Of a DNA stretch of 51,612 bases, positions 1-8,980 are shown piece by piece. The translations under genes were made by a program, and so were the position numbers. Numbering within the stretch: the first letter of the stretch is position 1; every line of letters begins with the position of its first letter. A model generated the notes under the pieces. The model searched no databases. It was not told where the DNA came from and saw only the letters and a list, made by a program, of their open reading frames with translations. Source of the stretch: Planctomycetota bacterium (GTDB taxonomy: Bacteria; Planctomycetota; UBA1135; UBA2386); contig JADZDL010000019.1 in NCBI GenBank assembly GCA_020851075.1, forward strand, positions 1 to 51,612, read 5' to 3'.

Positions 1-495
1 GGTGGCTTTCTGCTACCACCCAAACCCGTTGCCAGGTCCAGACGGTGCAGCCTCGCTCACGCGTCTTCTTTCGAGGCCACCCAGACTGTCAAAGATCGTC
101 TCGCACCGGCGCGTTCGCGTCACGTGCGAGGGGGGACCAAGGTAGCGACCGATCGGCTGCGGTCAAGACTGGCCTGCACTTTTCTTTTCCGGCAACTTCA
201 CGAAGGGCTGCGTGTCTTTTTTGTCGGATCCATAAACGACTTTTTGGTAGCTATTTACGTCGATTCATGGGGCGGGCATGTGCTCTCGAGTCGGCGCGGA
301 TTTCCTTCGCTAGCGGCGTGACTTTCTTGGGCCCTTCACGGCTTGTTTTGGCGACGCCTTCCCACCCCCCTCGAACAACCTGAAACGGCCGTCCCGCCGG
401 GTGACTTCCAGCCCTCGTTGAGGAGGCCTCGCCCCTCGTCCCACCACCCGGTGCAAGCCGGGTTTCGGTCCCTTGGCGGCGCCGACCAGACAACC
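1..495. other. Non-coding stretch upstream of first hydrolase
   Basis: No convincing gene is visible; the short open frames here have no recognisable domains and overlap each other on both strands. The first 20 bases hold a 5-bp inverted repeat (GGTGG/CCACC), perhaps the end of a structure that lies mostly outside the window. Bases about 175-260 are richer in A/T than the surroundings, with runs of T, and could contain the promoter of the hydrolase gene, but I cannot resolve a -35/-10 pair. The upstream neighbour is not in the window. Confidence 0.4.
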
Positions 496-1923
496 ATGGC
501 GATGCACTCGAATCGGATACGGTGGACCGCGGGAGCCCTGGCTTTTGGTGGTTTGTTGGCGCAGGGCCGGGCCCAGGTCGATCGCTACGAACTCGGCCTG
601 CGGCTGCGCGCCTTCGAGCGCCAGCTGGCCAGCTGCAATGAGCCCGAGCCCAGGCGCGCCGCCATGGCCGAGATGGAATCGGCCGTACAGGCCTTCTTCC
701 GGCTCGACACGCGCGAAGTCGCGGCCGCCATCCAACGCGCCAACGAGGCCCTTACGAGGCGCTCCTGGGGGGCCGAGGAACGCGCCGCCAGCAGCCTCCA
801 ACTGGCCTTCGCAGGACGACTTGTGGATCCCAAACAGGGCTCGCTCTCGTTCGCGGTCACGCGCGCGTGGCAGGAGGATGCGGAATGGCCCCGCGGACTG
901 CGCCTCGAGGTGCAATTGCCGGCGGTGAAAGGCTGCCGGACGACGGTGAGCCTCGACGATCTGCCGGCCGCTGGCTCGCTTGCAGTCGACCAGATCCCGC
1001 CGGGGGAACACGAACTCGTGTGGTCGGTCAACCGCGGGGACCAGACCCTGCTCACGCGGCGCCAACCCCTCTCGGTAGCCAGCGAGTTGGCCAAACGGCT
1101 CGAGCAGCTGCGAGAGCCAGCCGAACGGGCGGCCGCCGTCGAAGGAACGCTGCGCACGATCGAATCGGCGACGCTCGTCGCCCACGTGCGAACCTTGGTG
1201 GGCATGACGCGCAAACGGCCCGAAGAGACGACCCTGCCCGGCACGCGCCTGCTGGAGGAGGCGGAGGCTCTAGCCGCGCTGGCCGACGGTGCTACCCACT
1301 ACTCCGCCGGTCGCGTGGGACAGTTCTGGTTGCGCGTCCCCCTGGCGAAGGAGACAGCCGCACTGCGCCTCTACGCACCCGAAGTCCCCCACGACGCCCG
1401 CCGCCCAGTCGTAATCGCGCTGCATGGCGCGGGCGGCTCGGAGAACCTGTTCTTCGACGGTTACGGCGACGGCCTCGCCGCCCGCCTCGCCGCGCAGCGA
1501 GGCTGGTTCCTCATCGCCCCGCGCTGCAGCGGGTTTAGTGGGCCGGACCTGCCGAGCCTCGTCAAGGCACTGGCTGCGCGCTGGCCAATCGACACCGAAC
1601 GCATCGCGGTCGTTGGACCTTCGATGGGTGCACAACTCGCGATCGCGAGCACCACGCAAGCCCCCCAGCTCTACCGAGCTGTAGCCGCGCTCGGGGGCGG
1701 CGGTTCGGCCAGGAAGAGCGCTGGCCTCGAAGCCCTGCCATTCTACGTCGGCGCCGGGGCGCGCGATTTTGGTCGAGGCGGCGCCCAGCAGCTGCACGAA
1801 CGGCTCGTTCGCCTCGGTGCCAAGAGCACCTGGCATGAGTTCCCCGACGTCGAACACCTGACGATCGTGCAGTTCGCGCTTCCCGAGGTTTTTGAGTTCT
1901 TTGCCGTGGAACTCGCCCGCTGA
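496..1923 (+). CDS. Exported alpha/beta hydrolase (esterase-like)
   Basis: 475 residues. The ATG at 496 (or 502) is chosen because it gives a signal-peptide-like start: basic residues, then a hydrophobic stretch ending in AQGRAQ. The reading frame stays open upstream, but no start there gives a better N-terminus, and no Shine-Dalgarno is obvious. The C-terminal half is an alpha/beta hydrolase of the dienelactone hydrolase/polyhydroxybutyrate-depolymerase type: HGAGG oxyanion loop at about residue 310, nucleophile elbow GPSMG with Ser376, likely acid Asp424 and likely catalytic His454. The N-terminal ~280 residues are helical and unassigned. It probably hydrolyses an ester outside the cytoplasm; the substrate is unknown. 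Its end is 23 bases from the convergent comF. Confidence 0.85.
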   Translation: MAMHSNRIRWTAGALAFGGLLAQGRAQVDRYELGLRLRAFERQLASCNEPEPRRAAMAEMESAVQAFFRLDTREVAAAIQRANEALTRRSWGAEERAASSLQLAFAGRLVDPKQGSLSFAVTRAWQEDAEWPRGLRLEVQLPAVKGCRTTVSLDDLPAAGSLAVDQIPPGEHELVWSVNRGDQTLLTRRQPLSVASELAKRLEQLREPAERAAAVEGTLRTIESATLVAHVRTLVGMTRKRPEETTLPGTRLLEEAEALAALADGATHYSAGRVGQFWLRVPLAKETAALRLYAPEVPHDARRPVVIALHGAGGSENLFFDGYGDGLAARLAAQRGWFLIAPRCSGFSGPDLPSLVKALAARWPIDTERIAVVGPSMGAQLAIASTTQAPQLYRAVAALGGGGSARKSAGLEALPFYVGAGARDFGRGGAQQLHERLVRLGAKSTWHEFPDVEHLTIVQFALPEVFEFFAVELAR

Positions 1924-1946
1924 GCGAGCGCTCCCGGGGGATCTTG

Positions 1947-2678
1947 TCAGCTCCGACAGGCGGTCAGCACCGCCACTTCGAGTGCCTGCGCAGCGAGCAG
2001 GAGGTCGGCACAGCTCCTCGCCGTCGCCCCCGACGTGAACACGTCGTCGACGAGGATGCAACGACGCCCGGCCACGCGCTGGGCCCGCGCGACAACGAAG
2101 GCGCCCGCGACGTTCTCGGCGCGCGAGGTCACCCGGGGATCCCCCTGGGGCAACGTCGCCCGGCTGCGCCTCAGGACTCCACTGGCAACCTCAAGCGAGA
2201 CCCGCCGACCAACCTCACGCGCGAGCCATTCGGCCTGGTCAAAGCCGCGCTCGCGACGGCGCGAAGCGTGCAGAGGCACCGGAATCAGCAACGCATGGCG
2301 CCAGGGCCCACCCAGCGATGGCGCGAGCGCTCGCGCCATCGCCACCGCCAGCCGTCGGCCGGCGCCGGCATCCCCATCGAGCTTGAAGCGGCGCACGAGC
2401 GCACCGCCCGTGCCTGCAAAGTAGAACGGGGCCGCGTGCCGGGCCAGGTGGCGCAGGGCGCGGTGGTCATCCCCGCAGGATTGGCCGCGAACGAGCACGG
2501 GTTCGCCGCACCGCGGACAGCCACGAGCCGGGCGCCGCTGCAACGCCTGATCACAGGGTGTGCAGAGTCCGTTCGCAGCATCGCCGCAAGCAGGACAGAC
2601 CGGAGGCAGGACGAAATCGACGAACGTGCGCAACAACTCGCGGCACGGACGGCGCAGGGTGCGGAGGATCGAGTTCAC
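1947..2678 (-). CDS. comF: ComF-family phosphoribosyltransferase-like protein
   Basis: 243 residues with a GTG start. The N-terminus has the ComF zinc-ribbon cysteines (C28, C31, C39, C42, followed by C54 and C57). The C-terminus has the type I phosphoribosyltransferase PRPP loop, seen as VDDVFTSGAT around residues 205-215. ComF proteins work in the cytoplasm during natural transformation, bridging the DNA-uptake machinery and single-strand DNA processing; the transferase reaction itself is not established. It lies 59 bases downstream of a small membrane-protein gene on the same strand and may be co-transcribed. Length is normal for the family. comEC is also in this window (46.9-49.1 kb), so DNA uptake is plausible for this organism. 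Confidence 0.88.
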   Translation of the reverse strand: MNSILRTLRRPCRELLRTFVDFVLPPVCPACGDAANGLCTPCDQALQRRPARGCPRCGEPVLVRGQSCGDDHRALRHLARHAAPFYFAGTGGALVRRFKLDGDAGAGRRLAVAMARALAPSLGGPWRHALLIPVPLHASRRRERGFDQAEWLAREVGRRVSLEVASGVLRRSRATLPQGDPRVTSRAENVAGAFVVARAQRVAGRRCILVDDVFTSGATARSCADLLLAAQALEVAVLTACRS

Positions 2679-2737
2679 CCCTTGGTGGCATGACCCCCGT
2701 GCAAAACCATGGGGCGCGGACCGAAATCCGCGCGAAA

Positions 2738-3286
2738 TCAGCGACCCGGCAGCGCGATGCGCCGCGCGCGGTCCGCCGAAGTGGTCGGCTTCTGCTGCTG
2801 AGGCACGCCGAGGGCCTGGCGCACACGATGGACGTATCCCTCCACGGTCATGTCCTTTGCGTGCGGCACACCGAGCGCTTCACCAATTTCCTTGGTGAGC
2901 TCCATGTCATCGGTGAACGACCATTCTTCGGACTGGAAGAACTCGCGCAGCAACTTCTTGAAGGCCCGCCGCGAGCTGTAGGCACCAATCGCATACACCG
3001 CCCCGGCAAACACGAGGATGCCGGCGCAGAACGCCAACGTGGTCCATTGTTCGTCCCACTTCGCCACGACTTGCAGCAGGAACCCCGTCGTCAAGAACAG
3101 GAAACCGATGATGACCTGCATGTTGTTGAGCGCGGTGTCGCGCACGCGCAGCAAGCTGCGCACCCCCACGCCAAGCGCGTCCTCCAGAGCCTTGCGCGGC
3201 TCGCGGAAGCGAATCGAGTTCGCCAGGAAGAAGACACCCACCACGTTGCAGGTGAGGCCAATGACGGCAAGTTCAGGGTTTTCCAT
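2738..3286 (-). CDS. Small membrane protein, function unknown
   Basis: 182 residues from the ATG at 3286; an in-frame ATG at 3337 would add 17 residues and cannot be excluded, as neither start has a clear Shine-Dalgarno. Three hydrophobic segments are visible, at about residues 7-28, 57-76 and 83-103, followed by a soluble charged C-terminal half ending in a basic tail. I recognise no family. It is transcribed toward comF, 59 bases away, and divergently from gatC. The frame stays open far upstream opposite gatC and gatA, but that part is an antisense shadow of those genes and is not included. Confidence 0.6.
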   Translation of the reverse strand: MENPELAVIGLTCNVVGVFFLANSIRFREPRKALEDALGVGVRSLLRVRDTALNNMQVIIGFLFLTTGFLLQVVAKWDEQWTTLAFCAGILVFAGAVYAIGAYSSRRAFKKLLREFFQSEEWSFTDDMELTKEIGEALGVPHAKDMTVEGYVHRVRQALGVPQQQKPTTSADRARRIALPGR

Positions 3287-3486
3287 GATCAGGAAGCGCA
3301 CCGCCAGCTTGGCCGACCGCCCTTGCCAACCGTCCATGGGACCGGGAGCCGTGGGCCGGCTGCAGACGAACAACGAGCCAGATGGTAGCCACCGCCACCC
3401 GCTGCCGCCAACAACCCAGTGAAAAGCGCCCACCGCCCGGGCGCACGGGTGCCGCAGATGCCGCTGGCACCGGGGGTAGCGGACAC

Positions 3487-3492
3487 TAGCAT
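3487..3492 (+). promoter_or_regulatory. Putative -10 element (TAGCAT) of gatCAB
   Basis: TAGCAT fits the TANNNT form and ends 8 bases before the gatC ATG, so transcription would start at or next to the start codon. A partial -35, CTGGCA at 3464-3469, sits exactly 17 bases upstream. There is no Shine-Dalgarno before gatC, which fits a leaderless message. Confidence 0.4.
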
Positions 3493-3500
3493 GCGCGGGC

Positions 3501-3806
3501 ATGGGGGCTTCTCCCGAACCGACCTTCGACCGCGCGATGCTGCGGCAACTCTGCGAACTCAGCCGGCTCAACGTCCCCGCGGAGCTTGAAGTCGAGGTCC
3601 TGGGGCGGCTGCAGCGCGTCGTTTCCGCCTTCCAGGCGCTCGGCGAACTGTCCTCCGGGCCGGATCTCGCCCCCACCGCCCGCCCCGACGGCGTGCCGCT
3701 GCGACCGGACGAAGCCGTGGCCCCCCTGCCACTCGCAACCGTGCTGGCCAACGCCCCGAAGCAAGCGGCCGACTGCTTCCTGGTCCCCCGCGTGGTCGAC
3801 GCATGA
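3501..3806 (+). CDS. gatC: Asp/Glu-tRNA amidotransferase subunit C
   Basis: 101 residues, the usual size for GatC. The start of the protein matches the family pattern: a short helix beginning at LCELSRLNVP, then further helices and a DxVPLRPDE-like segment before the end. GatC is the small subunit that stabilises the GatA-GatB contact in the amidotransferase converting Glu-tRNA(Gln) and/or Asp-tRNA(Asn) to the amidated forms. It overlaps gatA by 4 bases (ATGA), and gatA overlaps gatB in the same way, so the three are co-translated in the order C-A-B. No ribosome binding site precedes it; see the -10 element just upstream. Confidence 0.93.
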   Translation: MGASPEPTFDRAMLRQLCELSRLNVPAELEVEVLGRLQRVVSAFQALGELSSGPDLAPTARPDGVPLRPDEAVAPLPLATVLANAPKQAADCFLVPRVVDA

Positions 3807-5278
3807 CGCCCCTGTGGCAGCAGTCCGCAGTCTCGCTCGCGCGCGCCGTGCGGAACGGTGAACTCCGCGCGGCGGAAGTCGCGACTGCGTTTCTGGCGCG
3901 CATCGCGGCGCTCGACGGCACCCTGCATGCGTTCCTTGGCGTCGATGCCGAACGCGTGCTCGCGGAGGCATCCGCGCTGGACCAGCGCGCCGACCGGAGC
4001 ACTCTCGGCCCGTTCGCCGGTGTGCCCATCGCGTGGAAGGACAACCTCGTGCGCTGTGGCGAACGCGCGACCGCGGGCAGCCGCATGCTCGAGAACTTCG
4101 TGGCCCCGTACACCGCGACCACGCTGGCACGCCTCGAACAGGCCGGCGCGACGCTGCTCGGCCGCACCAACCTCGATGAGTTTGGCATGGGCAGCACGAC
4201 GGAGAACTCGGCGTTCGGGCCCACGCACAACCCGTGGGGCGAGAGTCTCGTGCCCGGCGGCAGCAGTGGCGGCAGCGCGGCGGCGGTCGCGGCGGACCTC
4301 TGCAGCCTCGCGGTCGGCAGCGACACCGGCGGCTCGATCCGGCAGCCGGCCGCCCTCTGCGGCATCGCCGGGCTGAAGCCCACCTACGGCCGCACGAGCC
4401 GTTACGGCCTCATCGCGTACGCGAGTTCCCTCGATTGTGTCGGCGCGTGCGCGCGCTACGTCGAGGATCTGGCCCTCTGGCTCGACGTCTGCGGCGGCAA
4501 CGACCCCAACGACGCGACGAGCCGTTCGGATACCCCGGCCGGTGACGCTCCCACGCTCGCCGCGCTGCAACAACGCCGCGACCTCCGCACCCTGCGCATC
4601 GGCATGCCGTGGCAACTGAACGGCCCCGGCCTCGAGGACGAAGTGGCCGCCAGCATGCAATCCGCCGTGGAGGTGCTGCGCGGACTCGGCGCGCAGGTCC
4701 ACGAATGCTCGCTGCCCGCGGTCAGCTACGCGGTGCCAACCTACTACCTCCTCGCGATGGCCGAAGCGTCGTCCAACCTGGCCCGCTACGACGGCGTTCG
4801 CTACGGGCTGCAACGCCCTGGCGGCGGTCGCATCGAAGCGATGATCGCCGCGAGCCGCAGCGCTGGTTTCGGCGCCGAAGTGAAGTTGCGCGTGCTGCTG
4901 GGCACGTTCGCGCTGAGCCACGGCTACCAGGACCAGTACTACGGGCAGGCGCTGCGCGCGCGCGAACTGCTGCGCGCGGAGTTCGCGCAGGCGTTCGAGC
5001 AGTTCGACCTCTTGCTCTGCCCGACCTCCCCCGCGCCAGCGTTCCCGCTGGGCAGCCATCGCGACGATCCGCTCGCGATGTATCTCTGCGACGCGCTGAC
5101 CGTGCCCGCGAGCCTCGCCGGCCTGCCGGCGCTCTCGCAGCCGTGTGGCGCCACCGCCGACGGCCGCCCGATCGGCATGCAGTGGATGGCTCCCGCGCAA
5201 CGCGACGACCTCGTGCTGCAAGCCGCCCATGCCTTCGAACGCCACACCAGCCACCACTTGCGGAGGGCCCGGCCGTGA
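3803..5278 (+). CDS. gatA: Asp/Glu-tRNA amidotransferase subunit A
   Basis: 491 residues, full length. This is the amidase subunit: it hydrolyses glutamine and channels ammonia to GatB. The amidase-signature Ser-cisSer-Lys triad is intact: Lys79 (in AWKDN), Ser154 in GGSSGG and Ser178 in SDTGGSIRQPA, the same numbering as in Staphylococcus aureus GatA. The ATG overlaps the gatC stop and its own TGA overlaps the gatB GTG. Nothing looks degraded. GatA-like amidases can have other substrates, but the operon settles the assignment. Confidence 0.96.
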   Translation: MTPLWQQSAVSLARAVRNGELRAAEVATAFLARIAALDGTLHAFLGVDAERVLAEASALDQRADRSTLGPFAGVPIAWKDNLVRCGERATAGSRMLENFVAPYTATTLARLEQAGATLLGRTNLDEFGMGSTTENSAFGPTHNPWGESLVPGGSSGGSAAAVAADLCSLAVGSDTGGSIRQPAALCGIAGLKPTYGRTSRYGLIAYASSLDCVGACARYVEDLALWLDVCGGNDPNDATSRSDTPAGDAPTLAALQQRRDLRTLRIGMPWQLNGPGLEDEVAASMQSAVEVLRGLGAQVHECSLPAVSYAVPTYYLLAMAEASSNLARYDGVRYGLQRPGGGRIEAMIAASRSAGFGAEVKLRVLLGTFALSHGYQDQYYGQALRARELLRAEFAQAFEQFDLLLCPTSPAPAFPLGSHRDDPLAMYLCDALTVPASLAGLPALSQPCGATADGRPIGMQWMAPAQRDDLVLQAAHAFERHTSHHLRRARP

Positions 5279-6702
5279 TCGACTACACGACCGTGATCGG
5301 GCTCGAGGTGCACGTCCAGCTCGCGACGGCGTCGAAACTGTTCTCGCCAGCACCGGTTGCCTCGCTCGGCGAACCAAACACGCGCGTGCAGCTCATCGAC
5401 CTCGGCCTGCCAGGTGTGCTGCCGCGGCCCAACGCCGCGGCGATGGTGCTCGCCGTGCGCGCCGCCCTGGCCCTCGACGGCGCCGTGCAGGAGGTCTCGC
5501 GCTTTGCGCGCAAGAACTACTTCTACCCCGACCTGCCGAAGGGCTACCAGATCAGCCAGTTTGAAGAACCGTTCTGCCGCGGCGGGACGGTGCCAATCGG
5601 GGCTGGCCGCACCTGCCGTCTGCACCGCATCCACCTCGAAGAGGACGCCGGCAAGCTCACCCACACCGACCTCGGCACCCTCGTCGACCTCAACCGCGCT
5701 GGCGTGCCGCTCGTCGAGATCGTCTCCGAGCCCGACCTGCGCGACCCCGCGGACGCCCACACGTTCCTCGTGCAATTGCGCGAGATCCTGCGTTTCGCGG
5801 GTGTTTCCGATTGTGACATGGAACTCGGCTCGATGCGCTGCGACGCCAACATCTCGCTGATGCCGAAAGGCGCACAGCAGTATGGCACCAAGGTCGAGAT
5901 CAAGAACCTCAACTCGATGAAGATGGTGCAGCGCGCGCTCGAGTACGAAGTGCGGCGGCAGACGGCGGTGCTCGCGGCAGGCGGCACGATCGCGGCGGAG
6001 ACCCGCGGCTGGAATGACACCAAGGGCGAAACGAGGCCGCTGCGCAGCAAGGAGAACGCGCCCGACTACCGCTACTTCCAGGACCCGGACCTGCCGCCCC
6101 TCGTGCTCACGGACGAGTTCGTGGCCCGGGTGCGCGCCGAGCTGCCCGAACTACCCGAAGCGCGCCGCGCGCGGTACCGGCAGACCTTCGGCCTGCCCGA
6201 CTACGACATCGGGGTGCTGACGCAGGATCGAGCCCTCGGCGACTGGTTTGAAGCGGTGACCGCGGCGGGCATCGAAGCCAAGACGGCCGCCAACTGGGTC
6301 ATGACCGGGGTGCTGCAGACGATGCGCGAACGCGCGCTGCCGCTCGAGGCACTGCGCATCACCCCGCAGCGCCTCGCCAGCCTGCTGCGGCTCGTCGATG
6401 CGGGCACGCTCACCCACGGCGCGGCCCAACAGGTCTTCGCGTGGATGCTCGAACACGACGGCGAACCATCGCAAGGCGTGCGCGAACTCGGCCTGGAACG
6501 ACTCACCGACCCGTTGGTGCTCCAACCACTGGTCCTGCAGGCTATCGAAGCCCTGCCCAAAGCGGTCGCCGACGTGCGCGCCGGCATCGAGAAGCCGTTC
6601 GATGCCCTGAAAGGCCACGTCATGCGCGCCACGCGCGGGCGCGCCGACCCCGCCATCGTCGATGCGCTGCTGCGTGCAGCCATCGGCACCGTAGGCCCGT
6701 AG
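5275..6702 (+). CDS. gatB: Asp/Glu-tRNA amidotransferase subunit B
   Basis: 475 residues from a GTG start that overlaps the gatA stop (GTGA); a weak GGAGGG lies about 8 bases upstream. The N-terminus (IGLEVHVQL) is the hallmark of GatB. The kinase-like cradle domain follows, with KNYFYPDLPKGYQISQ and the DYRYFQDPDLPP region, then the helical and YqeY-like tail domains that hold tRNA. GatB phosphorylates the mischarged Glu or Asp on tRNA and amidates it with ammonia from GatA. A complete gatCAB suggests the genome lacks a direct glutaminyl- and/or asparaginyl-tRNA synthetase route, which cannot be checked in this window. Confidence 0.96.
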   Translation: MIDYTTVIGLEVHVQLATASKLFSPAPVASLGEPNTRVQLIDLGLPGVLPRPNAAAMVLAVRAALALDGAVQEVSRFARKNYFYPDLPKGYQISQFEEPFCRGGTVPIGAGRTCRLHRIHLEEDAGKLTHTDLGTLVDLNRAGVPLVEIVSEPDLRDPADAHTFLVQLREILRFAGVSDCDMELGSMRCDANISLMPKGAQQYGTKVEIKNLNSMKMVQRALEYEVRRQTAVLAAGGTIAAETRGWNDTKGETRPLRSKENAPDYRYFQDPDLPPLVLTDEFVARVRAELPELPEARRARYRQTFGLPDYDIGVLTQDRALGDWFEAVTAAGIEAKTAANWVMTGVLQTMRERALPLEALRITPQRLASLLRLVDAGTLTHGAAQQVFAWMLEHDGEPSQGVRELGLERLTDPLVLQPLVLQAIEALPKAVADVRAGIEKPFDALKGHVMRATRGRADPAIVDALLRAAIGTVGP

Positions 6703-6834
6703 TCGTTTCTGCGACGCTGGATAGCGCGGAACCTCGCCCGCTGCGACACATTGCACCTTTTGTCCGCACCGCGACCACGCCGCGCTCGTAGCATGGCCGG
6801 CCCAAAAGCCGGTTCCCATTCGAGGACCAACTCC

Positions 6835-6838
6835 GAGG
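6835..6838 (+). promoter_or_regulatory. Ribosome binding site deciding the start of the exported thioredoxin
   Basis: GAGG at 6835-6838 is 6 bases from the ATG at 6845 but only 3 from the in-frame TTG at 6842, so the ATG is the better start. A TANNNT element (TAGCAT, 6789-6794) lies 50 bases upstream of the ATG and could be the -10 of a message with a normal leader. Confidence 0.5.
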
Positions 6839-6844
6839 ACATTG

Positions 6845-7846
6845 ATGCACCGTTCCCTTTCGCTGTTTGCCGCTCTTGCACTCTCCACGTTCGCCGCTGC
6901 TCAGGAAGTCGCTCAGGAAGCTGAGTGGATCCAGAACTTCACCGATGCCAAGGCCAAGGCCAAGGCGGAGAAGAAGCACCTCCTGATCGACTTCACGGGC
7001 TCGGACTGGTGCGGCTGGTGCATCAAGCTCGACGAAGAAGTGTTCTCGAAGGAAGCCTTCAAGACCGAAGCGCCGAAGCACTTCGTGCTCGTGAAGCTCG
7101 ACTACCCGCGCAACAAGGACCTCGTCACCGAGGAGATCCAAAAGCAGAACGCGGAACTCGGCAAGAAGTACCAGATCCAGGGATATCCGACGATCCTGCT
7201 CTGCGACTGCGAAGGTCGCGTCTACGGCGCCACGGGGTACCAGGAAGGCGGCCCGGAAAAGTACAACACCCACCTCGGCGACATGAAGAAGCAGGGCGAT
7301 GCGTTCGTCGCGGCCATGGTGCGCGCCGATGCGGCCAAGGGTGTCGACCGCGCCAAGGCGCTCGATGAAGCACTGTCGGCCATCAGCGAAGAAACCGTTG
7401 CCAACCACCACCTCGCCGTGATGCAGGAAATCTGCACGCTCGACGCGGACGGCAAGGCCGGCCTGAAGAGCAAGCACGAGGCCAAGGTGAAGGAAATCGC
7501 CGAAGCCAAGGAACTCGACGAAGTGCGCGGCAAGATCGAAGAAGAACTGAGCCCGATGATGGAAGCTCAGGAGTTCGACAAGGCGATCGCGCGCCTGGAC
7601 GAGATGATCAAGGCGCCAAAGAACGTGTCGCAGCACCAGCTCGCGCTGTTCTACAAGGGCATCGTGATCATGCAGGGCAAGCAGGACGCCAAGGGCGCCA
7701 TCGCCGAGCTCGAAGCCGCGCTGAAGCTCAACAAGGAGTCGGCGATCGGCAAGCAAATCGAGCAGATCATCCCGCGCATCAAGAAGATGGCGGAAGAGAA
7801 GGGCGGCGAGAAGAAGGAAGAGGGCAAGGAAGAAGGCGGCAAGTAG
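6845..7846 (+). CDS. Exported thioredoxin-fold protein with CGWC active site
   Basis: 333 residues. The N-terminus is a signal peptide (cleavage near the AAAQ at residues 17-20). A thioredoxin_7/DUF953-like domain follows with the redox motif WCGWC (Cys56 and Cys59) and a YPTILL segment containing the cis-proline. Residues ~160-310 are helical and TPR-like, and the last ~20 residues are a Lys/Glu/Gly-rich tail. It likely acts as a periplasmic disulfide reductase or chaperone. It follows gatB by 142 bases with its own Shine-Dalgarno, so it is probably transcribed separately. CGWC also occurs in other thioredoxin-like reductases, so the partner is unknown. Confidence 0.87.
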   Translation: MHRSLSLFAALALSTFAAAQEVAQEAEWIQNFTDAKAKAKAEKKHLLIDFTGSDWCGWCIKLDEEVFSKEAFKTEAPKHFVLVKLDYPRNKDLVTEEIQKQNAELGKKYQIQGYPTILLCDCEGRVYGATGYQEGGPEKYNTHLGDMKKQGDAFVAAMVRADAAKGVDRAKALDEALSAISEETVANHHLAVMQEICTLDADGKAGLKSKHEAKVKEIAEAKELDEVRGKIEEELSPMMEAQEFDKAIARLDEMIKAPKNVSQHQLALFYKGIVIMQGKQDAKGAIAELEAALKLNKESAIGKQIEQIIPRIKKMAEEKGGEKKEEGKEEGGK

Positions 7847-7857
7847 TCGCCTTCGCT

Positions 7858-7891
7858 GCCGTGCGCGCCGACCAGCGGGTCAGCGCACGGC
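7858..7891. terminator. Inverted repeat between convergent genes
   Basis: GCCGTGCGC (7858-7866) and GCGCACGGC (7883-7891) form a perfect 9-bp stem with a 16-base loop. It sits just after the thioredoxin gene and covers the stop codon of the convergent cysteine-synthase-like gene. There is no T-run, so it may be a weak bidirectional terminator or an RNA-stability hairpin. Confidence 0.4.
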
Positions 7892-8908
7892 GCGGAACCC
7901 GACCAGCTCGATGCGCGGCGCCATGTAGTCGTCGCGCACGGGCTCCTCGCGGCACAGGTCGGTCGACAGGTACTTCTTGTTGGAGTCGCAGAACACCGTC
8001 ACGACCGCGGCGGCTTCGCCGAGTTCTTCGACGAGCTGCGCAGCGCCGAGGAAGTTCGCGCCCGAACTGATGCCGACGGCAAGCCCGAGGCCGCGCGCCA
8101 GCGCCTGCGCCATGAGGATCGCGTCGCCGTCCCAGACGTCGACGATGCCATCGAGCCAGCCGAGATCGACGACGGCGGGCACGAACTCATCGGAGATGCC
8201 CTGGATGCGGTGTTTGCCGACCTTGTGCCCCATGCGCAGCGTCGGCGAGTTCGCCGGCTCGAGTGGATGCACCTTCACTTTCGGGAACGCCGCGCGCAGG
8301 GAACGCCCAACGCCCATCACCGTGCCGCCAGTGCCGACGCCGGCGACAAACGCGCCGGGCCGGCGTCCAAACGCTTCGAGCTGCAGCAGGATCTCGGGCC
8401 CGGTGCCACTCGCGTGCGCGCGCACGTTCGCCTGATTCTCGAACTGGCGCGGCAGGAAGACCCCTTCGTGATCGCGCGCGAAGTTCTCGGCGAGTTGGAC
8501 CGAGCCTACGAACCCACCCTGCGCCGCGGACACCGGCACGATCTCGGCGCCAAAACTCTTGATGAGATCCACGCGCTCGCGGCTCATCCAGTCCGGCATG
8601 AAGATGCGCACGGGGTGCCCGAGCGCGGCCCCAAGTGCCGCGAACGCGATGCCGGTGTTGCCACTGCTCGCTTCGACGATCGTGTCGCCGGGACGCAGCT
8701 GCTCCTGCGCGTAGGCTTCGGCCAGGATGTGGCACGCCATGCGGTCCTTCACCGACCCCGTCATGTTCATCGACTCGTACTTCGCAAACAGGCGCCGTTC
8801 GTGGCCATCGAAGCGGTAGAGGACTTCGAGCAGGGGCGTGTTGCCGACGAGCTGGCGAACGGCGGCGACGCTGCGCGCGGCGGCGGGAGCCGAGGCGTGG
8901 ATGGTCAT
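7880..8908 (-). CDS. PLP-dependent cysteine synthase family protein
   Basis: 342 residues. A fold-type II pyridoxal-phosphate enzyme of the CysK/CysM/cystathionine beta-synthase family: Schiff-base lysine Lys54 in MTGSVKDRM, substrate loop SSGNTG at 81-86, and the phosphate-cup GTGGTVMG. The closest functions are O-acetylserine sulfhydrylase or cysteine desulfhydrase; the end of the protein ([11 protein letters not shown] and an extra ~25 residues) does not decide between them. The ATG at 8908 is used because it begins just before conserved helix 1, and the longer open frame upstream is opposite another gene. Divergent from the large esterase at 8981. Confidence 0.88.
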   Translation of the reverse strand: MTIHASAPAAARSVAAVRQLVGNTPLLEVLYRFDGHERRLFAKYESMNMTGSVKDRMACHILAEAYAQEQLRPGDTIVEASSGNTGIAFAALGAALGHPVRIFMPDWMSRERVDLIKSFGAEIVPVSAAQGGFVGSVQLAENFARDHEGVFLPRQFENQANVRAHASGTGPEILLQLEAFGRRPGAFVAGVGTGGTVMGVGRSLRAAFPKVKVHPLEPANSPTLRMGHKVGKHRIQGISDEFVPAVVDLGWLDGIVDVWDGDAILMAQALARGLGLAVGISSGANFLGAAQLVEELGEAAAVVTVFCDSNKKYLSTDLCREEPVRDDYMAPRIELVGFRAVR

Positions 8909-8966
8909 GCGCAGAGTGAAGCACTTCGGCCGGCCCTTAGCCCCCCAGGCGAAGTGCGTACTCGGG

Positions 8967-8972
8967 TATCCT
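8967..8972 (+). promoter_or_regulatory. Putative -10 element (TATCCT) of the LamG-esterase gene
   Basis: TATCCT matches TANNNT and ends 8 bases before the ATG at 8981. No Shine-Dalgarno and no clear -35 are visible. Same spacing as at gatC. Confidence 0.35.
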
Positions 8973-8980
8973 CCCCGACT

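Noticed and set aside
1..495. Possible structural RNA upstream of the first gene
   Set aside because: Only a 5-bp inverted repeat at the edge; no SRP, tmRNA, RNase P or riboswitch core elements could be recognised.
2738..5377. Very long open frame on the minus strand opposite gatC and gatA
   Set aside because: Only the last 182 codons encode a plausible membrane protein. The rest is low-complexity Arg/Ala/Gly sequence, a shadow of the well-supported gatCA genes in GC-rich DNA.
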